This document shows positions 42,171-49,691 of a stretch of DNA of 64,000 bases, piece after piece. The translations under genes were made by a program, and so were the position numbers. The first letter of the stretch is position 1. Each line of letters starts with the position of its first letter. Origin of the DNA: an uncultured Treponema sp. (GTDB lineage Bacteria; Spirochaetota; Spirochaetia; Treponematales; Treponemataceae); assembly GCA_946410085.1 (NCBI GenBank), contig CAMJZA010000004.1, positions 1-64,000 on the forward strand, given 5' to 3'. A model generated the notes under the pieces. The model saw nothing but the letters and a program-made list of their open reading frames with translations. It was not told where the DNA came from and did not search any database.

Positions 42171-42347
42171 ATTCTACGGTGTAACAGTGGCCAATCTACG
42201 GTGCAGATGCATCCAATCTGCACTGTACTTTCATGTAATCTGCGCCGTAGATTCAACGCATCTACAGCGTAGATTCTGCGCATTTGCAGCGTAGATTCGG
42301 CTCATGCATGCCGTACATGCAACCGGTCTGCACGGTAAACGCTCCAG
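42171..42347. repeat. Tandem array, about eight degenerate units of 22 bp
   Basis: Units of 22-23 bp share the pattern AATCTGCNCCGTAGATTC. Several are internally palindromic (ATCTGCGCCGTAGAT, GCATGCCGTACATGC). Same period as the unrelated array at 30207. It lies just downstream of the DUF6884-type gene, in a gene-free gap of nearly 500 bp. Confidence 0.75.
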
Positions 42348-42399
42348 TTCCATACCGGTCATGCCTTGCCCGCAGGCTGTGCGTCCGCATCTGTTCCCC

Positions 42400-42837
42400 C
42401 TACTTTCCGCCGTTGCGGAATTCTTTTGGGGAATCCAAATCGATGCAGCCGCTGCTTATATAGCCGAATACGACACAGTTCAGGTGGGGGAGCAGGTCCT
42501 TGTAATAGTCCCGGCCGCCGAAGATATAGAAGACCGTGTCCTTCAGGTCGTACTTCCCGCGCAGCTTAGCAAGGACCGTTTCTGCCCATTCCTTCTTGTA
42601 TTCGGACGACTGGTGTCCCAGGTACATGTCGTAATAGGGAATCTCCTCGTCCTTGTCCAGCAGGTTGTATTTTGCGGACAGGATGTGAAAGTCTTCGCAG
42701 CCGAAACGGCTCTTGTACGCAGCCTTTGATTTTTTAAAGGTATTCCCCGTGTAGATGTCCTGCGACTTGAATTTCCTGTCCGGGCAGTCTGCTCCGAGTT
42801 TCTTCTTGCTGCAGGCGATTAATGCGATTTTCTTCAT
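42400..42837 (-). CDS. YaaA/DUF6884-like protein
   Basis: A protein of 145 residues starting at ATG 42837 (GGAGGA ten bases upstream). The opening MKKIALIACSKKKLGADCP and FHILSAKYNLLDKDEEIPYYD are typical of DUF6884, which I relate to nucleotide/DNA-modification-associated proteins. It ends with VVFGYISSGCIDLDSPKEF. It follows the GIY-YIG-like gene by 34 bp, a combination that suggests a joint function in nucleic-acid processing or defence, but no activity can be stated. Confidence 0.7.
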   Translation of the reverse strand: MKKIALIACSKKKLGADCPDRKFKSQDIYTGNTFKKSKAAYKSRFGCEDFHILSAKYNLLDKDEEIPYYDMYLGHQSSEYKKEWAETVLAKLRGKYDLKDTVFYIFGGRDYYKDLLPHLNCVVFGYISSGCIDLDSPKEFRNGGK

Positions 42838-42871
42838 ATGTGGTTTATCCTCCAGTTCCTTTTGTGCCGTT

Positions 42872-43411
42872 TTATTTGCTTGCCGTGCGGAGGGCACTGA
42901 GCTTTTTCCGTATGGGCTTTGCAAGGGGATGCTTGTTCTCCTGTATGTTCAGGAGCCTCAGATGTTCCGAAAGCAGCCGGCGTTCAATGTCATGCAGTTC
43001 CTCCTTCGCTTCCTCGGACTTTACGGGATGCCCGCTGTAGAACCATTCGGCGTACAGCCTGTCAACAAAAGAGTCCGTGCTTTCCTTGTCATACTGGTTA
43101 TGGGCAATGATGCTTGCAAGGCTCTGGCGGAAGGTAGAAAGCGTTCCGTTCTTTACCTGCGTGGCGGTGTGCGGATCGTTCACGTGCCAGTTTAGCCGGT
43201 TCCGTACGGATTCCTTCACGGCGATGCCTACGTAGATGCAGAACATGCCGTCTTTTTCCTCAAGGGCCTGTCCCACTTCCGCAAAGCTGACGTTCAGCCC
43301 GTTCAGCAGGACGTCCAGTTCCGGTCTTTTTGCCCACCACTTGTAGTAGCCCGGCTTGTCCTCGACGGTGAGCAGGGCTTCTTTCTTCCTGAATTCACGT
43401 GCCTGTGTCAT
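42872..43411 (-). CDS. GIY-YIG-like domain protein
   Basis: A protein of 179 residues. The core MFCIYVGIAVKESVRNRLNW resembles the beginning of a GIY-YIG nuclease fold (CIYVGI...R..W). The expected downstream Glu is uncertain. The N-terminal part (KPGYYKWWAKRPELDVLLNG) and helical C-terminus are as seen in small GIY-YIG accessory proteins. It probably acts on nucleic acid with the adjacent DUF6884-like protein. Confidence 0.6.
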   Translation of the reverse strand: MTQAREFRKKEALLTVEDKPGYYKWWAKRPELDVLLNGLNVSFAEVGQALEEKDGMFCIYVGIAVKESVRNRLNWHVNDPHTATQVKNGTLSTFRQSLASIIAHNQYDKESTDSFVDRLYAEWFYSGHPVKSEEAKEELHDIERRLLSEHLRLLNIQENKHPLAKPIRKKLSALRTASK

Positions 43412-43517
43412 TGCTATGCTCCTCCTCTCTTGGTTTTCTGGTGAAAATGATGTTTATACGGCGTGGAAAACAGCACGGAGGATAAGAGCAGGGCAACTGC
43501 AATAGTTACACTGCGCT

Positions 43518-43721
43518 TTACCAAAACTGTGCCAGCCTCCCCACCTTCCAGAAAACCCAGAACATGAATATCCATCCTGCCACACCAATCACGCCAAGTA
43601 TTGTTTCACCTATGTCTATAGGCGGCCGCATGGTTGACATGATATGCCTGTCAGCCCTGTCGTTAATCACCATCCGCTGGAATGGGTCAACGCTGTTCAT
43701 CAGTGCATGGCCCTCAACCAT
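43518..43721 (-). CDS. Small membrane protein, 67 residues
   Basis: The ORF track extends it to 43772, but ATG 43721 overlaps the stop of the upstream 50-residue gene and is the more natural start (MVEGHALMNSVDPFQRMVIN). One C-terminal transmembrane helix is obvious (ILGVIGVAGWIFMFWVFWKV). The N-terminal part is hydrophilic with several Met. Likely translationally coupled to the gene upstream. Function unknown. Confidence 0.55.
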   Translation of the reverse strand: MVEGHALMNSVDPFQRMVINDRADRHIMSTMRPPIDIGETILGVIGVAGWIFMFWVFWKVGRLAQFW

Positions 43722-43866
43722 ATGGACATTCATTACACTCACGTGTACACTTGCCACGCTTCTTCCTGTCATGGCACATCACTTCGTTCCATGCCATCGC
43801 TTCAAGCTCTGCATTGGAAAGCGTATGACCGGCTCCCGATTCATGCATTTGAAGTACCCGTCCCAT
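43714..43866 (-). CDS. Small cysteine-containing protein, 50 residues
   Basis: Absent from the ORF track. ATG 43866 has a perfect CAGGAGG seven bases upstream and an extended -10 box (TGTTATAAT) about 60 nt further up. The product MGRVLQMHESGAGHTLSNAE continues to a basic tail with four Cys (VMCHDRKKRGKCTRECNECP), which could bind a metal. It overlaps the following small membrane protein gene, so both form a mini-operon. Confidence 0.6.
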   Translation of the reverse strand: MGRVLQMHESGAGHTLSNAELEAMAWNEVMCHDRKKRGKCTRECNECPYG

Positions 43867-43925
43867 CTTTTTCCTCCTGTTCATCGTCCAGTGACTTCCC
43901 TGTATTCGTAGGGAAGTTTGATTGA

Positions 43926-43934
43926 ATTATAACA
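43926..43934 (-). promoter_or_regulatory. Extended -10 box ahead of the two small genes
   Basis: TGTTATAAT on the minus strand, 59 nt before ATG 43866; no clear -35 box. Confidence 0.45.
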
Positions 43935-44008
43935 GATAGCAGATGTAGTATAGCATATTGTCGCAGAAACGCAAGCTTTTATACCGTCCTGCCTGCTGTT
44001 ATGCCCGA

Positions 44009-44061
44009 ATCATAGCACGGGGAGGCCGCCCTGCGGTAAATTGCCGGTTGACTTTTTACGG
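44009..44061 (-). promoter_or_regulatory. Dispersed promoter-like element, copy 3
   Basis: CCGTAAAAAGTCAACCGGCA, ATTTACC, 20 nt, TGCTATGAT on the minus strand, the same layout as copies 1 and 2. Reading direction is towards the two small genes at 43866. Here no lipoprotein follows directly. Confidence 0.55.
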
Positions 44062-44074
44062 AGGATCAGACTTT

Positions 44075-44173
44075 TTATCCCCAGAAAAGTGTATCAATGC
44101 AGGCAAATTATCCCTAGAAAAGTGTCATGATATGCTTGATTTATCCCCAGAAAAATGCTGTTTTGAGCTGTGA
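44075..44173 (+). repeat. Three 33-bp tandem repeats (dispersed element, copy 2)
   Basis: Units start at 44075, 44108 and 44141 with TTATCCCCAGAAAA(A/G)TG. Because 33 is a multiple of three, the + frame reads as 11-residue repeats beginning LSPEKC, but no start codon or ribosome site supports translation. The last unit and following TGTGAAGCGGATTTTATGCA match 30374-30424. Confidence 0.7.
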
Positions 44174-44270
44174 AGCGGATTTTATGCAGTCGCTTGCCGG
44201 AATGGAAGAACTCAAAGACAGCCCGAGTACCATCAGCTGGGGGCATAATACGATATGCATGGGAGGGGGT

Positions 44271-44306
44271 GACCCGCAGAAACATTTATTTCTGCGGGTC
44301 TTTTTT
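44271..44306 (+). terminator. Strong intrinsic terminator without an obvious gene in front
   Basis: GACCCGCAGAAA/TTTCTGCGGGTC forms a perfect 12-bp stem with a 6-nt loop followed by six T on the + strand. The neighbouring proS is on the minus strand, where no T-run follows, so the hairpin cannot be its terminator. A + transcript from the 43.9-44.27 kb gap is implied. Confidence 0.8.
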
Positions 44307-44323
44307 ATGCTTGTACCACGAAC

Positions 44324-46132
44324 TCAGCCTAAGGCCGCGAACTCAGCCTTGACCAGCTCCTGTATGCGGGCGGCTGCCTCGTCGAGCGGGACAAGCTCGG
44401 CCTCTGCCTCACGGCGCAGCTTGATCTCCACCTTGGGCAGGTTCTTGTCGCCGACGGTCACGCGGACGGGGAAGCCGATGAGGTCGGCATCGTTAAACTT
44501 GACGCCCGGCCGCTCGTCGCGGTCGTCGAGCAGGACTTCAACGCCGGCCGCCATAAGCTCCTCGTAGAGCTTGTCCGCGGCGTCCTTCATCGCGTCCTTG
44601 TACTTAATGGGAACGATGCAGACCGTCATGGGGGCAACGCTGACCGGCCAGATGATTCCCTTGTCGTCGTGGTTTGCCTCGATGATGCTGGCAAGCACGC
44701 GGTCAACGCCGATGCCGTAGCAGCCCATCGTCGGGACGGCCGCCTTGCCGTTCTTGTCCAGGTAGCTTACGCCCATGCTCTCGGTATACTTCTTGCCGAG
44801 CTTGAAGATGTGTCCCAGCTCGTTGCCTCTGGTCGTGTAGAACTTACCGCCGCAGACCGGGCAGGTGTCGCCCTCCTTCGCCGTGCGCACGTCCGCCTTG
44901 AGCCAGGGGCTATAGTCGCGGTCCGGTTCCACGTGCCTGATGTGGAATCCGTCCTTGCCCGCGCCGGTGATCGCGTCGTGCATGTCCTCGACGGACAGGT
45001 CCTGCAGGACGGGGCACCTGACGGTCAGGGGACCGACAAAGCCGTGTCCTGCTCCCGCCCACTTGCGCACCTCTTCGTCATCGGCAAGGCAGACCTCGCT
45101 CGCCTTAAGGGCGCCCGCGAGCTTTGCCTCGTTCACCTCAAGGTCGCCGCGGATGGCGACGCAGACGTAGGAGACCGGGTAGAAGGTGAGGTTTCCGTCC
45201 TTGACCGCCTTGAGCTCCTTGCCGCCGGGCGCGCTGCCCATGTCGAGTGTGGAGTTTATGACGCGGTAAATCAGCGATTTGATGAAGGTCTTGGGAGTCG
45301 CATTAAAGAACTTCTCCATGTCCTCAATCGAGAACACGTTGGGGGTCGCGACTTCCTCTACGGCAAGGTCGGTTTTGACCTGGGGCTTGCCGTCATTGCC
45401 CAGCGCCGGGTCGGGCTTGCAGGCGGCCTTCTCCACGTTGGCGGCATAATCGCAGCCGTGGCAGAGGATGAGCGTGTCGTCGCCGATGGAACTTTCCACC
45501 ATGAACTCCTCGCTGCCGCTGCCGCCCATGCTGCCGGTGTCTGCCTTGACGACGATCACCTTGAGGCCCAGGCGCTTGAAGATTGCAAGGTAGGCGTCCG
45601 CATAGGCGCGGTAGGACTGGTCGAGCGACTCGTCATCGGCATTGAAGGTATAGCCGTCCATCATATTGAACTCACGGCCCCGCATGACCCCGTAGCGGGG
45701 GCGGATCTCGTCGCGGTACTTCGTGTTTATCTGGTAGCAGTTTATGGGAAGCTGCTTGTAGCTGGTCAGGCCCTGCGCCATGATCGCGGTAAAGGCCTCC
45801 TCCGCCGTCGGGGAGACGACCATGTCCTGCTCCTGCCGGTTCTTGGCGGTCAGCATCTGCGGGCCCATCGTGTCCCAGCGACCACTCGCTTTCCAGATTT
45901 CGCCGGGAACGATGACGGTGGGCTTGAATTCCAGCGCGCCGGACTTCTCCAGCTCCTGCTTGATGATTGCCTCGAGCTTGCGGTAGCTCTTGAGGCCGAG
46001 CGGCATGTATGTGTAAAGGCCGTTGCCCAGCTTGCGGATTAAGTCAGCCCTGAGCATGAGCTGCTGGCTTGCGATGGTCGCCTCCGCCGGGGCTTCCCTC
46101 AGCGTGCGAAGTGGAATCTGCGATACTTTCAT
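44324..46132 (-). CDS. proS: Prolyl-tRNA synthetase, bacterial (type 1)
   Basis: Charges tRNA-Pro with proline in the cytoplasm. The 602-residue length is typical. Class II motifs are clear: motif 2 in RPRYGVMRGREFNMMDGYTF, PTAEEAFT, and motif 3 in GCYGIGVDRVLASIIE. The inserted editing domain (about residues 230-390, FIKSLIYRVINST, GHGFVGPLTV) is present. The anticodon-binding domain ends the protein (LLDDRDERPGVKFNDADLIG). It borders the accessory island on its 3' side. Confidence 0.97.
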   Translation of the reverse strand: MKVSQIPLRTLREAPAEATIASQQLMLRADLIRKLGNGLYTYMPLGLKSYRKLEAIIKQELEKSGALEFKPTVIVPGEIWKASGRWDTMGPQMLTAKNRQEQDMVVSPTAEEAFTAIMAQGLTSYKQLPINCYQINTKYRDEIRPRYGVMRGREFNMMDGYTFNADDESLDQSYRAYADAYLAIFKRLGLKVIVVKADTGSMGGSGSEEFMVESSIGDDTLILCHGCDYAANVEKAACKPDPALGNDGKPQVKTDLAVEEVATPNVFSIEDMEKFFNATPKTFIKSLIYRVINSTLDMGSAPGGKELKAVKDGNLTFYPVSYVCVAIRGDLEVNEAKLAGALKASEVCLADDEEVRKWAGAGHGFVGPLTVRCPVLQDLSVEDMHDAITGAGKDGFHIRHVEPDRDYSPWLKADVRTAKEGDTCPVCGGKFYTTRGNELGHIFKLGKKYTESMGVSYLDKNGKAAVPTMGCYGIGVDRVLASIIEANHDDKGIIWPVSVAPMTVCIVPIKYKDAMKDAADKLYEELMAAGVEVLLDDRDERPGVKFNDADLIGFPVRVTVGDKNLPKVEIKLRREAEAELVPLDEAAARIQELVKAEFAALG

Positions 46133-46140
46133 AGGAAGGC

Positions 46141-46169
46141 ATTATAGTGAAAAGGGGCGGGGCTTTCAA
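46141..46169 (-). promoter_or_regulatory. Promoter of proS
   Basis: TTGAAA and TATAAT on the minus strand are 17 nt apart. TATAAT ends 8 nt before the proS ATG at 46132. One of the best promoters in the window, and it leaves essentially no 5' leader. Confidence 0.75.
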
Positions 46170-46386
46170 CACAGGCCCGGCGCGCGTGTTTCCCCGTCCG
46201 GCCTTTTCCTCTTGTCAAAGGGGCTGCTTTGCGACTATATTTAGGGAGAGCAGCATTGTTCTGCTTTGCGTTTTTACGTTTATGATTTTACGGCGGTGCG
46301 GGCGGCCGCGCTTTCCCGGTTGCAGTCTGCAGGCTGCGGCTGGTACGGCAGGACTGCCCGCACGGACTACAGGAGGCATACGGTTT

Positions 46387-47082
46387 ATGGATGAATATGC
46401 AAATATCGGGTACGCAGCTGAGCGCGAGAGCGCACAGAAGAAATTCCTGACGGGAACTTACGGCTGGATGGCCGTTGCCCTGCTCATCAGTGCGGCGTCG
46501 GCATTTGTTACGGCGAACAGCTACACCCTGCTCAAGCTCATCTTTACGGGCTGGCACTACTGGGTGCTGGTTATCGGCGAGCTTGCCCTGGTCTGGTGGC
46601 TGTCTGCGTCCATCCGCAGGATAAGCCTTGCGACGGCGGTGATCGGCTTCCTGGGCTATTCGGTGCTGAACGGCATGACGCTCGCGAGCATTTTCTTTGT
46701 CTATTCCCAGGAGTCGCTGACGGTTGTGTTCATCACCTGTGCAGCGATGTTTGCAGGTATGGCGCTCTACGGACTCAGGACGAAGAGCAACCTGTCCGGC
46801 TACGGGCAGTACCTGATTATGGCGGTCTGGGGCATCATCGTTGCGTCCCTGCTGAACATCCTGTTCAAGTCAAGCGGGCTCACGCTGATCATCTCGCTCG
46901 TGTCCGTCGCGGTCTTTGCGGGACTGACTGCCTACGACAGCCAGAAGCTGCTTGCCATCTCTGCACATGCCGACGACAGCGAGGCATACCGCAAGGTTTC
47001 CATCCTCGGTGCGCTGGAACTGTATCTTGACTTCATCAATATGTTCCTCGCCCTCCTGCGCATCTTCGGCAGGCGGCGCTAG
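46387..47082 (+). CDS. BAX inhibitor-1/YccA-family membrane protein
   Basis: A protein of 231 residues with seven membrane segments. ATG 46387 follows AGGAGG by ten bases; the ORF-track start at 46147 is too far upstream. Signatures are TGTYGWMAVALLISA near the N-terminus, GYSVLNGMTLASIFFVY and LTAYDSQKLLAISA, with a C-terminal LELYLDFINMFLALLRIFG. Homologues are pH-sensitive calcium-leak channels or protease modulators in the inner membrane. Confidence 0.93.
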   Translation: MDEYANIGYAAERESAQKKFLTGTYGWMAVALLISAASAFVTANSYTLLKLIFTGWHYWVLVIGELALVWWLSASIRRISLATAVIGFLGYSVLNGMTLASIFFVYSQESLTVVFITCAAMFAGMALYGLRTKSNLSGYGQYLIMAVWGIIVASLLNILFKSSGLTLIISLVSVAVFAGLTAYDSQKLLAISAHADDSEAYRKVSILGALELYLDFINMFLALLRIFGRRR

Positions 47083-47169
47083 AACTGAATGGACGCGTAT
47101 AGAAGCACGGACCGGCGCTGGTGCTGGATAGATGCGTAGAAGCAGAGTCCGGCGCCGCAGGCTGCATGC

Positions 47170-47856
47170 TCATATCTGACTGAAGCAGTTTTCCGTCGGA
47201 TTTCCGTGCCCGTAATACAGGGTCCGCTCTCCGAGTGCCCTGATTTTTTCGGCGCTGTTCCTGAGTGCTTCCAGATCCGTGTAGAGGTGCCCGGTTGCGG
47301 GGCATTTCCAGTTGTCGAGGGCGTCGCCGACGAGGAGGCTGCTTCCGGCAACATCGACGCCGACGGAACCCTTCGTGTGGCCCGGCAGTTCAATGATTTT
47401 CGCGTCCACTCCGTAGGGCGCAAGGTCGTCTCCTTCCCTGACGGTCACGAGCGTTTCGGGTTTTTTGACGCTCGTGTTCCGCAGGACCTTGAGCGACAGG
47501 CCGAGTACGACGCGGCCGACCAGCCCGTAGGACTTGAGGGGCTGCCGGTCAAAGCTTTCGAACAGTTCAAGGTCGGCCTCGTGCACGGCGACGGGAATGC
47601 CGAAGTGCTTCGCAAGCCGGGCAGCGTTTTCTGCATGGTCAAAGTGTACGTGCGTCAGGACAATGAGCTTCATCGCATACTCACTGCATGCAGCGAGTAC
47701 CTTTTCGTAGCCTGCCGCACTGCAGGTGTCAACAAGGATGGCGTTGCAGGCTTTTCCGCCCTCCTTTTCGTCTTCCTGTGCATTTCCCTGTGCGACAATA
47801 TAGCAGTTGTCCGTTCCGCACTGTATGCGGCGTATCGTGCATCCGGTCCGGTTCAT
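47170..47856 (-). CDS. Metallo-beta-lactamase-fold hydrolase
   Basis: A protein of 228 residues with the zinc motif THVHFDHAEN, a second-sphere His in LPGHTKGS, Asp in VGDALD and a final His in YYGHGNP: the complete glyoxalase II-like binuclear site. Substrate unknown; lactonase, thioesterase or hydroxyacyl-glutathione hydrolase are possible. Overlaps the acyltransferase gene by 4 bp and is the last gene of the yfcE operon. Confidence 0.9.
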   Translation of the reverse strand: MNRTGCTIRRIQCGTDNCYIVAQGNAQEDEKEGGKACNAILVDTCSAAGYEKVLAACSEYAMKLIVLTHVHFDHAENAARLAKHFGIPVAVHEADLELFESFDRQPLKSYGLVGRVVLGLSLKVLRNTSVKKPETLVTVREGDDLAPYGVDAKIIELPGHTKGSVGVDVAGSSLLVGDALDNWKCPATGHLYTDLEALRNSAEKIRALGERTLYYGHGNPTENCFSQI

Positions 47857-48938
47857 GGCTTACTCCGTATTCCCAGGACGAACCAGCGGTATACGGGTAT
47901 CCGTGAGATGAGTCCGTTCAGGAGATAGCCGCCGGTAAATCCTGCCAGCAGGCTCAGGGCGTACACGGCGGGCGCGGGAAGCAGGCCCGGTTTTCCGATG
48001 AAGAGCCCGACGGCAGAAATGCCCAGGTAATGGAATACGTACAGGCCGAAGCTCCGCCGGTGCATCCAGCGGGTAAAGCCCGTGCTGACGTCGCCGTATT
48101 TTGCCGTTCCGCCGATGATTGCAAGGCAGGCGGCATAGCCGTAGCTGATGAACAGGGGCGAGCGGTAGACCGGGTTGTCCGCATAGTTCCTGCCGAACGT
48201 GCGGAGGCAGAATGCCGTACCGAGTGCGAGGGCTGCTGCAAGGAAGAGGGGAAAGCACCTGCACAGGACAGCCGTTACTGCATCGTGGGACAGGACAAAG
48301 TAGCCGAGCAGGAAGACGAATCCGTAGAGACCGAAGCGGTACACGACGATGAGCGGCGTGTTCAATACCTGTGCGGCCCCGTAGACCGGCAGGAGCAGGG
48401 CGATGAGGAGGGGAAGGGCCGCCCGGTCACATGCCTTTCCGCAGGCCTGCCAGAGCCGGTCCTTTTCGAGCCCCCGCAGGGGCACGAGCAGGAGTGAAAA
48501 GACCCAGAGGATCTGAATGTACCAGAGGACGCCGATGCCGCTCAATACGGCGATGACGAACTTTGCGGCAGCCGGTATAGCCGGATTGCGTTCCAGGACG
48601 CCCGAAATCGAGGCATTGATGAAGCCCTGGATGAACTGGAAGGCAAGCAGGCCGAGCGTGGACGGTACGAGCAGCTTCCTCGTCCTGCTCCGTATGAATT
48701 CCCGGCCGGTATGCTTTTCCAGATACAGGCGGGAACTGATGCCCGACACCATGAACAGGAGCATCATGATCCAGGGGTAGACGATGTACTGGAACAGATC
48801 CTGATACTGCACGTCCAGATCCGTAATCCTGCCGACTACCCCGACAATGCCTTCCGCATTGTACATGTAGACGACGTGATACAGGACCACGATGACGACC
48901 GTTGCCCACCTGATGTTGTCCAGATAGTGCTTTCTCAT
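47853..48938 (-). CDS. Membrane acyltransferase, family 3 (OafA/YrhL-like)
   Basis: A protein of 361 residues with about ten membrane helices. The opening YLDNIRWATVVIVVLYHVVY is the characteristic start of acyltransferase 3, including the catalytic His after the hydrophobic stretch; RSRTRKLLVPSTLG follows. It transfers acetyl or other acyl groups to envelope glycans. Coupled by 4-bp overlaps to both neighbours. Confidence 0.9.
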   Translation of the reverse strand: MRKHYLDNIRWATVVIVVLYHVVYMYNAEGIVGVVGRITDLDVQYQDLFQYIVYPWIMMLLFMVSGISSRLYLEKHTGREFIRSRTRKLLVPSTLGLLAFQFIQGFINASISGVLERNPAIPAAAKFVIAVLSGIGVLWYIQILWVFSLLLVPLRGLEKDRLWQACGKACDRAALPLLIALLLPVYGAAQVLNTPLIVVYRFGLYGFVFLLGYFVLSHDAVTAVLCRCFPLFLAAALALGTAFCLRTFGRNYADNPVYRSPLFISYGYAACLAIIGGTAKYGDVSTGFTRWMHRRSFGLYVFHYLGISAVGLFIGKPGLLPAPAVYALSLLAGFTGGYLLNGLISRIPVYRWFVLGIRSKP

Positions 48939-49618
48939 GCCTTTTCTATGTTCTTGAAGTCAACCTGCTTGACTTCCCAGCGGTCGCCTGAGCGGGCGAC
49001 GGTGAGCCAGACGTAATTGCCGTCGGCAAGGGGGCCGGGGTTTATGACGGTCGTTCCGCCGATTTTCGAACTGCCCGCGCTCTCGTGGATATGGCCGGTT
49101 ACGACGGCGAGGGGCTTGTAGTCTTCAATGAACTTCCGCAGGCCGGCACTTCCGACGTGTGCACCGCTTTCTACCCGGTCGCAGTCCGTGTCCTTGGGCG
49201 GGTTGTGCATGATCGCGATGAGGTTGTTCCACTCGCCTTCGCCCTGCTGCGTCACGAGCGCAAGGTCGGAGACCAGTTCCTCATCCGTCCGCTCAAAGGG
49301 CGTTGCCCCGGAGAACTTGCTGCCGCCGCCGCTTCCGATGATGGAAAGCCCGTCGTGGCTTGCGAGTATCTTTTCCACCGAGATGTCGCGCTTTTCGAGT
49401 TCCGCAAGGAACGAAGGTTCGTCGCAGTTGCCGATGACCGCAAACAGGGAGTCGTGCATTGCGTGCAGCTTTTCCAGCGCGGGCAGGCCCGTTGCGCTTT
49501 CGCCGAACTTGGCAAAGTCTCCGGCGAAGAGGACAGCGTCGGCTTCCTTAAAAACAGCTTCCATTTTGTCCAGCACGTCCAGGTTGCCGTGCAGGTCGCT
49601 TATGACCAGAAATTTCAT
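48935..49618 (-). CDS. yfcE: YfcE/MJ0936-family metallophosphoesterase
   Basis: A calcineurin-like phosphodiesterase of 227 residues. Metal motifs are FLVISDLHGN, LFAGDFAKFG, AVIGNCDE, GHIHESA and INPGPLADGNY. YfcE-type enzymes hydrolyse phosphodiesters in vitro; the natural substrate is uncertain. AGGAGG precedes the ATG. First gene of a three-gene operon with an acyltransferase and an MBL hydrolase. Confidence 0.92.
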   Translation of the reverse strand: MKFLVISDLHGNLDVLDKMEAVFKEADAVLFAGDFAKFGESATGLPALEKLHAMHDSLFAVIGNCDEPSFLAELEKRDISVEKILASHDGLSIIGSGGGSKFSGATPFERTDEELVSDLALVTQQGEGEWNNLIAIMHNPPKDTDCDRVESGAHVGSAGLRKFIEDYKPLAVVTGHIHESAGSSKIGGTTVINPGPLADGNYVWLTVARSGDRWEVKQVDFKNIEKA

Positions 49619-49691
49619 GTGCGGATTCCTCCTGTCTCTTTCAATTATTTGAATGCCTATCTAGAATGCCTTTTTCAGCACTGCCATCCGT

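Noticed and set aside
42171-42347. CRISPR array
   Set aside because: Units are contiguous without unique spacers, degenerate, and no cas gene is present.
43958-44173. 71-residue + ORF with LSPEKC repeats
   Set aside because: Generated by the 33-bp repeats; no ribosome site, and the repeat-free part has no coding character.
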